Below are positions 55,589-64,000 of a DNA stretch of 64,000 nucleotides, one piece after another. This stretch comes from an uncultured bacterium (GTDB lineage Bacteria > Patescibacteriota > Gracilibacteria > Absconditabacterales > Absconditicoccaceae). Location of the stretch: the NCBI GenBank assembly GCA_946405785.1, contig CAMJIH010000001.1, positions 92,938 through 156,937 of the forward strand, written 5' to 3'. Position 1 is the stretch's first letter, and every line of letters starts with the position of its first letter. A program made the translations under genes and the position numbers. The notes under the pieces were generated by a model. That model was not told the DNA's origin. It was given only the letters and a program-made list of their open reading frames with translations, and did no database searches.

Positions 55589-58500
55589 TTATTTTCTATA
55601 AATTTCTAACGCTTTATTGAAGTCTTCTGCTCCTGGAGGAAGATTTCACCATAGATCAGGATTGTATTCAATAAGTACTGAAGCTCAATTAAGAACAACG
55701 TCTCTTCTATTTTTACATTTAGAATCTGTACTTGGATTCTTTGCATCACATCAATCATAGAACCATGTATACAATTCAGATCTTCTGTTTTTTACAACAT
55801 TTGAAAGATCTCAAATTGCTATTCATTTAATATGCAAATTACCATAGTTACACCATTCTTTATTTGACTTCTCTGTATTCCACTTATCATGTTCAGATAA
55901 GAATCATTTACCTGCATAGAATATTCACTTCACCATTTGTCATGCATGTCCATATTTCTTAATATTTCCATTACATGCTGTAGGATTCCAACCATTATCG
56001 GCCTTAAATCATTCAGCATCAAAGATAATATTTCACTTTGTCATAATCATAGCATTAGAATAAAGACTTCACATAATTCTAATATTAATCTTATCTGACA
56101 CAGCAATTAATGTATAAGGTTTTTGAACATTAGTAGAGATACATGAAACATTTTCATTATCTGATAATATAACTTCAGATGAAGTAGTATCTCACTTCTT
56201 ACCAATGAAATAAATAGACTTTCCTTTTACTTTTCTAATCTCTCATCCACATTTAGAACTATTCTTAACAACAACTGAATTAGCATAATACTTGTTAATA
56301 AATGTATCTAATGATGTTGCTAAATCAGCTGGGACAGAGTAATCTGCTGGTTTATCCTCTTTATTTCATTCAAACAAAGCTCATCCATCAATATTCTTAT
56401 AACTTTTCAAATTTGTAGTACTTCTGATCTCTCAATAAGGACTCTTTTGTACAAGATAATGATCAGTTACAGCAAAGTCTACTTCACAAACAGGTTCTTC
56501 AGCTATTTCTTCAGTAGATAAAGTTCCTTCTCAACTACAAATTCTATATTTTACTCTATTCAATGATATCTTATATTCTCAGAAATCTGTTATATTAGAT
56601 ACTCTTTTATTTAAAGTTACAGATCTATTACCAACACTAACATCTGGTGTTCCAAATTTTTCAATAATTAATTTTGAAGAAACTGGAAGCAATGTTGGAT
56701 AGACTTTCCAATAATTATCTAATGTTTCAAATACATTTTTAGTATCTCATTCATGATTTAACAAACTTCAACCTAGCCATCAAGCACTATTTTGTGAAAT
56801 CCAACTAGTTATAATAGGATAGTTATTCTTAAAGTTTGTCCAACTATTACTTCTTGTCCAATCATTACTTTCTGCACAATTAGCTGAGAATTCATAAACT
56901 TTTCATTGAGGACCATAAACAATAAATTCACACATCATTGATTCTAATTCAATTTTACCAGCATCTGATGAAGAACATTTTTGTATAAAATTGTCCTTAA
57001 CATACTCAACTCTATCACTTACAGGATGTGTTCACATCTCTCAAGCCATATTCCAATAGAATGGCAACATTTCTCATTTCATAATAGAAATTGAACCATT
57101 TTGAACATTGAAACATTTTGGCACTTCTCAAGTTGATTTTTTAATTAGAGTACATGACTTTGTACAAGTCCATTCTCCTTCATAAGTACTAGTAGGACTA
57201 GTTGAGTTTTTAAACAAAGGATCACCTTTATGAATAACTTTTTCACTTCCTCACCAATCACAATATTCGATTCCATTTTTATATCCATCTCAACATTTAC
57301 TTCATCCTCCTCATCATCAACCTCCACCTCATCAAGAAGAACCACAACCTTCACATGCCCTTTTAACATATGCAGGATCACAAGCATAATTAATTTTACC
57401 TGAATAATCATAAACACATGCTGTATTTTTATCATTATTATCTCTAAGCTTTTGAGCCTTAAAATATACTGTTAAAGTATCTCATTCCATAAATACAGAT
57501 CATGATTTCATTACAACATTCCATTCAAGATCTTTATCATTAGTAATTTTAGGAGTAATTACATATTCAAATGGAGTTGTATTCTTAGATCACTTCTTCA
57601 TTATACCAGTAAAAGCATTATCTGATAATTTTAATGTATCATCCTTTAATAACTTATACATAGTTGTATCAATAGAATCCTTTACAGTAAATCCTGTAAA
57701 TGAAACTTTTGCATCTTTAACAACCATTTTAAAGATAACATTCTTTTCATCAACACTTGATTTACTATTAAGAGATAATGCAGCTGATTCAGTATCAGCA
57801 TCATTATATGCTTCAGCTTTCCAATCACTATTTTTACTTACATACTTCTTAATAGTAAGCAAGTTTCAAGTAGGATTTTTAACCTCAGCAGGATCACATT
57901 CATGAGTTTCTTCTCCTAATTTATCATAATATACACACGCAATATTCTTTTCATCAGCTTTCTTTTCTGCCATAAAGATAGCTTCAAATACATCTCAAGA
58001 CATAAAATCTCACTTTCACATATAGACATCCCAAGACAATTTTGTATGTCATGCAACTCATGTACTTACGCTTGGTGTTAATTTATAATCATCCTTCACT
58101 CAAGTATTGTAAGTTCAAAATTTAATAGTTCAAGTAAATGCATTGTTAGCTAATGACCAAGATTCATTCTTAAACAACAATTTTGAATTATCCAAATCAT
58201 CTTCAATAACAAATGATTGCAATGGATCATCAGCACCATCTACAACAATCTTAAAGTAAGCAGTTTTACCATTTTCTAATGTCATAGTATCATCATACCA
58301 TGGTCAATTAACTGAATTACTTACGTATTTTTTAATATTCAATACAATATTAGGTTTTACATCAACCTTATCACATTGTTCCTTTTCTCCTGGAGGTAAG
58401 ATACAAGCAACGTTTGTACTATAAGTTTTATATAACTCTGTAATTTTTGCTTTAAATTTTATTGTTAAAGTATCTCACTTCTTAAATCCATTTGGAAATG

Positions 58501-60766
58501 AATAATTCCAATTCAATAAGTCTAATCAAGTAGATGTTACACCTGTCGAGAACATTTCTACATATTTCACAGTACTTGAAGCACTATTCAAATCATAAGA
58601 ATAGAATGAAATTCCTTTAGGAAGATAATCTGTAATCTTATATTCAGGATATTCTCAATCTAATGCTGTAACTTTAATTGTATATTCAATAATATCTCAA
58701 AGAGCAACTTCACTCTTATTTACAGATTTTTCAATTTTAATAGATCTTCATCAGATATCATATTTATCGTTATCACATACATAACTTTTATCTGATCCAT
58801 CATCATTCTTTTGATCATTTCCATAAATACATACATTATTAACTCTATTATCAAGATTAGAATCTAACACCTTACCAGTCATAATAATATATCACTCTTG
58901 ATTAGGAGCTAAATCAAATCCAGAATACTCAAGAACTGTTTGACCACCAATTTTATAAAGTCCACTAAGAATTGGTGATACCCCATGAATCTCACTACTT
59001 ACATATTCAAGATTAAGAGGTAAATAATCTTTAATTTTAGCATGTATTACAGCTTTATTTGTAGTATTTTTAAATACCATTTTAAATCCAACCAACTCAC
59101 CAACTTTATATTTATGATTCTTATCTCCTAAAAGATTCTTATCGATAGTTGGTTCTCCTGGTTGTTCTTCAAAATAAATTGGAACATAATCATGATCATC
59201 TTCATCTGTTGATTCATCACATGCCTTTCATTCCTCAGTATAAGCTTTACCGTTTCATGTAATGATATGCTTATATGGAATAATACAATCATCATTAGGA
59301 TTATTATCTGGATTACTATCTATATCTTCAGTATTATATTCATTAGAATTATCTTTACTGATTTCTGCACCATTGATAATCTCTGTTCCATTGAAATTAG
59401 GATCAATCTTAAATTTAATAGTTATACTACTAACACTTGTTCATGGAAGGATTTCTGAAGTAATAGTTCTCTTTGCAACATTACCTTCTTGAGTCCATTT
59501 ATCATCATCAAGAATCAATCCATAAGGGATATAATCAGTAATTTCAATATTTCTTGCTGTATAATCACCTTGGTTATAAATAGTTATTCTATAATAAATA
59601 ACATCTCCTGGTTTATAGGTTTTACCTTCTTCAACCAAAGTTTTAGTTAAAGCGAGATCATAAATCTTCTTATCTGTTAACTTACAAGAAGGACTACATT
59701 CTTTACCTCCCCAATTTGGATTAGTCTCATTAGGATCACATTCTTCTCAATAAGCTTTTTGAACTTTTCAATCTCAACACCATAATTCTTTAGCATTACA
59801 ATTATCTGGTGTTGTTCATTCTGATCAAGAACATTTCCAAGTATAAGTTCTATTTGGTTCAACAGGACCAACAAAATTAGTTACTTCACCCGGATTACAA
59901 AGTATCATATCTGCATTCAATAATGCTGTAGGATAATTTGTATTATATAAATCTCCTTCATATGAAGAGACACATTTTGGTGGAACTACAGGAGGTTGTT
60001 GTTTCTTTGTACAAGAAACAGTACAGTCACTTGAAGATGTTCCATTAGCGGCTCAATCATCACATTCCTCTCATCCATTTAACGGAGAATCAATATTTTC
60101 TGAAAATTCTTTTGTTCAATTATCTAAGATTCAATCTCAACAAAATCAAATATGAATATTTAAACATTCATTATCTGCTTGTGGAACTGGTGATCATGTC
60201 TTACCATACTTATATATTTGAGTATGAGCTCATAAATTATTATAATCTAAATATTGCATTTCTTGCTCTCACTCCTTATACAAATATCAAATTCTATATA
60301 CATGATACACCACTTGTGCTGCAATATCACTTCTCTTATATGTACTAGGAATATCTGAAGTAATTTTTGCTCATCATACATCTGTAGGAACCCCCATAAC
60401 AACAACCGTATTAACATTATGTGGTTTACCTTGAGAATAATAAGCCATTGACGGAATTGTAATTGCGTTAGATATTACATTATAAGAACTAAACCACGTA
60501 TACTTATCTGGATTACTTCAATCAGAACGCAATTGCCAAAGATAACTCGTATAACTTGGATCAACTACTGAAAGAGTGTCAATCATCTCATGATTTGTAG
60601 ATCACGCATACATTACTTGATCAAAAGTCCCTCAGTCACATTGGGTATTTCAAGCATACAAACTTGTTTGTGGCTGTCTTTTAACCAATTCTGCATTAGC
60701 AAAACTTGTTGCAAACAATGCAACGAATGCCAATCAAGCAATAATTGTTTTTTGAAAGTTTTTCAT
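55589..60766 (-). CDS. Giant secreted DUF11-like surface protein (1725 residues)
   Basis: The product has a signal peptide (TIIAGLAFVALFATSFANA), an N-terminal globular domain and a Cys-rich linker (CSGSEGTTPDNC). Several DUF11-type beta-sandwich repeats follow, each with a pattern such as KPGDVIYYRITIYNQGDYTARNIEITDYIPYG and ending in C-P-ended loops; they span roughly residues 310-1120. Residues 1145-1155 are eleven consecutive Gly, six of them TGA. The C-terminal ~570 residues include FNVQNGSISIMKGEMLPFYWN, AVTDHYLVQKSPYGEIRS and a segment ending LIEYNPDLWGNLPPGAEDFNKAL. DUF11 repeats are common in large bacterial surface proteins. A paralogue follows upstream at 61005, so the pair arose by duplication. 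An attachment or envelope-layer role is inferred. Confidence 0.85.
57302..57334 (-). other. Poly-glycine run with mixed TGA and GGN codons
   Basis: Eleven successive Gly codons read TGA TGA GGT GGA GGT TGA TGA TGA GGA GGA TGA. The interchangeable use of TGA and GGN inside a homopolymer is direct internal evidence that TGA means Gly. Confidence 0.9.
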
Positions 60767-60806
60767 TGGTGTATCCAATAAAAGATAAATTAATTATGAG
60801 CAAGAT

Positions 60807-60835
60807 ATAGTATATAAAAATACTCACTAAACCAA
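60807..60835 (-). promoter_or_regulatory. Promoter of the giant surface gene
   Basis: On the minus strand TTGGTT (60830-60835) and TACTAT (60807-60812) are 17 bases apart, about 40 bases upstream of the ATG at 60766. Confidence 0.5.
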
Positions 60836-60962
60836 TTTTAACCGAAAATCCACAAAAATCAAGTTTTATAGATTTCGAGAAGACTTCAATTCATATAAGT
60901 CATATCAAAAAAATCAACACATACTTTTAAATATTTAAAGAAAAATGTCAACCCTTTTTTTA

Positions 60963-60994
60963 ATAAAAAAAAGAGTAACTTTTATAAGCTACTC
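60963..60994 (-). terminator. Terminator of the second giant gene
   Basis: GAGTA and TACTC, extended by CTT/AAG after one mismatch, form a hairpin; a run of eight T follows on the minus strand. It lies just after the stop at 61005, in the intergenic gap between the paralogues. Confidence 0.75.
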
Positions 60995-61004
60995 AATTTT
61001 TTTA

Positions 61005-64000
61005 TTATTCTCTTTGTGTTACCAATAATTTATTAAATTCATCAACTCAAGGAATATTAGAAGAAAGCAAATTCGAATTAAATTCAACCATAACCGAAGC
61101 CCCATTAAGAACTGCATCTCTTTTTTTATCATGAGTTCTAAACCAAGTATACAATTCAGACCTTCTCTTATTTTTAACATTACTAAGATCTCACAAAACA
61201 ACTCATTTAATATGTAAATTTCAATAATTACACCAATAATCATTATGAACACTCGTATTTAACTTATCATTTATTGAATCATATCAAGCTCATGCATAAA
61301 ATATTCACTGTACAAGTTGTCATGCTTTTGAATACTTAGTATCTCAGTTCTCCTGAGCATTGCAAGCACCTGTAGCATCAAAAATTATTTTTCACTGAGT
61401 AATTACCATCATATTTTGAACAACATTACCTTTAATTCTTATATCTGCTCAATTTGTTGCAATAAGTGTAAATGGTTTATCTTTAGACAGCAACTTCTCA
61501 GGCAAATCAAATACTTTTCCTGAATCTAAATCAGTTAAATAAATCATCTTTCAAGGTACTTGTCTCAAATTTAAATCTGAAACCAGTTTAGCATTTCTAG
61601 AATACTTTGATATAAATGTATCAAAATTACCCGAAATATTAGAAACCATCTGATAATTAGCAACTTTTTCATCTCAAGTCTCTAGTGAAAACAAAGCTTC
61701 ACCACTTTTCAAATAATATTTATTAAGTTTAGTTGCCGTCTCTTGATCAATATATCCTAAAGGACTCTTTTGAACCAAATAATGGTTAGTTACTGCAAAA
61801 TTCACCTCACAGACTCTATTATTTGATCAATCAGTCATAAAGAATTGATTCTTTCACTCATCAGTTTGTCTAAAATCACAATAACTATACGAAATATTAT
61901 CCAAAGATACTTTATATTCTCAGAAAGTCTTAATTTCATGTTTAGGCTTAACCGTTTTACCTACTCACAAGACAAAAGAACCTCATACATTACCAAAATC
62001 ATTAATAATTACTTTTGATGAAACAGGAAACAATGTTGGATAATCTCTCCAATTATTTAGTGTTTCAAAAACATTTTTTACTTCTTCAGATCAAGCAAAT
62101 GATGATATACTACCAGCAAACCATCAATTCCAATTTTGTTCAATATAATGTTTTATAGCAGGATAATAATCTGTTTTATCATCATTTCAAGCTCACCAAC
62201 CATTAACTCAAACACAATCAAGACCATCTAAATCATAAATAATATCTTTATTTCATAAAACACTAGGTCAATATACAAGGAATCTACACTTTAAAGTAGC
62301 CAAATCTATCTTATAAACATTATCCTCGTTACAATCTCAACCAGGTTCTGTTGAAGAGTAAAAATTACGTTGTAAATATGTTTTTCTAGCATCTTCTGTT
62401 TGATTTCAAAGTAATCCTTCAACATTCCAATAGAATGGCAACATTTCTCATGTCATAATAGAAATTGATCAATTCTGTACATTAAAGCATGAAGGATCTA
62501 AATTCAAATGACAATCAGAAGAACATGTAAGTCAACTATACGCACTATTATAAATACCTTTTTCTTTAAATAGTCTTCCCTCTCTTCATATTAGTTGAGG
62601 AGCATCTTCTCACCAATCACAAGCCTCAAATCCTTCTTGAATTCAATCTCAACAAACAGGCTCTGGACATGTTTTTTTCTGAATACAATCAGGAATTGGA
62701 TCAGGTTCTACCTTAAATGTAGCAGGATCAGAACATGCAGAAGGATTTACCACACAAGCAATATTTGATCACGATGCAGTTCTTACTTTCATAGGGAATA
62801 TAATATAGTATACATTATCTTTAGAAAAACTTCATTGAGTCATTTTTACATTCCAAACAATTTTTCAAGGATCAAAATATCATGTACTCAAATAATCATA
62901 ATCCTCATCATGTTTATATTCATTCGGCATTTTATCAACATAGTATTTTTTTATTCCTTCAGCCTTTTCCACAATTTCAAAGACATCTTGGTCATATTCG
63001 TCTTTTACTGTGAATTCTTTCAATTTTCATGAATCTCAAATAACCTTAATCATAAAATAAATAATAGGATTTTCATCTGAAGCATTCAATGTTAAAGATT
63101 TTTTCCATTCTCAGTTAATACTTCTAGAAATATACTTATCCACTTTTAATCAACCAGTATCCTTCACTATAGTAGAAGTTGTACATCACAATTCAGACTC
63201 AGAAAGATCTAAAGCACAAACTTTGTTTTTATACGAAGTTTCTTCTGAATTTTGATTAACTCTTACTGAATATTTTAAAATAATTTCCTTTCACTTCCTA
63301 AAATTTGGAATAGAAATAGTCCAAACCAATGGATCTCACTTTTCAAATTTTTCAAGAACAATTCACTCTGGTCACTTAACAGAATAAGATTTATCAACAT
63401 AAGTAACACCACTAGGCAAATCATCTTTAATAAACAATCATGAATTGATTCATCCATAACTTGTAATTTTTATTTCATAATCAATGGTATCTCAATTTGA
63501 AACTTTTGTTGCACTTGAAACAATTTTTTTCTCAATTCCTAACATTTTCTTAATACTATATGGATCTGAACATTTACCTGTCACAGCACGTTCTCATGCT
63601 TTTCTGTATGAAAAAGCACAATTTTCTGTATTTGACATAAAATCATCAGTAACCTCTCATGTTAAGATAATATATCAAGACTCTCATGCTTTCAAACTAA
63701 ATCATGAAAATTCTATAATATTATTTCCTTCCCTAGTATACTGTCAAATTTTTGCAGATTTCACAGAAATAGAAACACTAGGAGATTTTAAATTTAATGG
63801 GAAAAAGTCACGGATAAGAGCATTTGAAATATCCTTAGATGTATTATTTTTAAAAGATACTTTAAATGAAACTTTATCTCAAACATTATAAAATTTTTCT
63901 CATAGTAATTCCTTCTTCTCAATTTCAACATAAGGTACTTCTTCATCTTTCTTTGTTGCACTACATGAAACTTCTAATCATGATTTCTTACATTTCCAAT
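61005..64000 (-). CDS. Second giant DUF11-like surface protein, N-terminus outside window
   Basis: The frame is open from the window edge to TAA (998 residues seen). It shows DUF11-like repeats (DTIDYEIKITSYGGINSGLFIKDDLPSGVTYVDKS) and Cys-rich linkers (CPEPVCGDGIQEGFEACDWG). The C-terminal half is co-linear with its neighbour: FNVQNGSISIMTGEMLPFYWN, AVTNHYLVQKSPLGYI, FDATGACNAQENGDTKYSKAGQLVQGIFYAG, LHIKGVVLGDLSNVKNKRRSELYTWF. The two paralogues share this ~500-residue C-terminal module but differ in the repeat region, suggesting a conserved anchoring or assembly end and a variable outer part. The start and full repeat count cannot be seen. Confidence 0.85.

Overview
GENETIC CODE AND ORGANISM. 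The window is AT-rich and densely coded. It cannot be read with the standard bacterial code: in-frame TGA occurs many times in almost every gene and falls at conserved glycines, as in code 25. A second change is also visible. CGA falls on invariant tryptophans, for example the W-Y-N and N-E-W-E-L motifs of ProRS, R-W-A of Tgt, W-R-I-R-H-G of a secreted hydrolase and Q-S-x-x-W of FemX. CGG lies inside two transmembrane segments. A tRNA with anticodon CCG (47714-47784) carries the tRNA-Trp identity elements A1-U72, G2-C71, G3-C70 and G73. CGT and CGC remain arginine. UGA=Gly with CGA/CGG=Trp is the code described for Absconditabacterales (the SR1 lineage of the Patescibacteria/CPR, NCBI table 37). 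All genes below were re-read by hand with that code, because the supplied ORF track breaks them at TGA.

LAYOUT. 1-4053 (+): divergent pyruvate kinase paralogue (5' cut), EF-P, tRNA-dihydrouridine synthase and a PriA C-terminal half. 4050-6783 (-): pseudouridine synthase, a probable 6S RNA, RuvA and DinD; then tRNA-His (+). 7132-13532 (-): collar-like secreted protein, a 1444-residue Cys-rich surface protein, a small membrane protein, bS16 and bL33; then tRNA-Met. 13813-14867 (+): GatC and an SPFH protein. 14933-19509 (-): degenerate M23 protein, peptide-binding protein and SecG. 19676-21463 (+): RsmI and FemX-like transferase. 21539-27586 (-): SecD, membrane EEP phosphodiesterase/nuclease and a tandem-repeat surface protein. 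27864-30973 (+): small membrane protein, DsbA-like thioredoxin and ProRS. 30977-32262 (-): three unknown genes. 32446-36307 (+): MurE, canonical pyruvate kinase and TsaC/Sua5. 36342-46337 (-): NusB, bL32, bL27 with a histone-like tail, a VirD4/TraG-type ATPase, a PlsC-ACP-ligase fusion, a cytidylate-kinase-like protein, a lipoprotein hydrolase and a WecA-like transferase. 46548-47696 (+): Tgt; then tRNA-Trp(CCG) and a membrane protein (-). 48491-49261 (+): type IV prepilin-like protein. 49269-52018 (-): NrdG and NrdD behind NrdR-like boxes. 52425-53879 (+): DnaX. 53938-64000 (-): a TPR-like protein and two adjacent giant DUF11-like surface paralogues.

BIOLOGY. Housekeeping genes for translation, replication and Sec export are mixed with a large share of surface and secretion genes: four very large secreted proteins, a prepilin, a VirD4-like ATPase, a peptide-binding protein, and lipid salvage through acyl-ACP synthetase/PlsC. 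Class III ribonucleotide reductase indicates anaerobic life. The set fits a small fermentative epibiont that attaches to and feeds on other cells. MurE with a D-D-P-D rather than D-N-P-R motif, together with a FemX-like enzyme, suggests a non-mDAP peptidoglycan with interpeptide bridges. No CRISPR array, insertion sequence, rRNA or intact prophage was seen.
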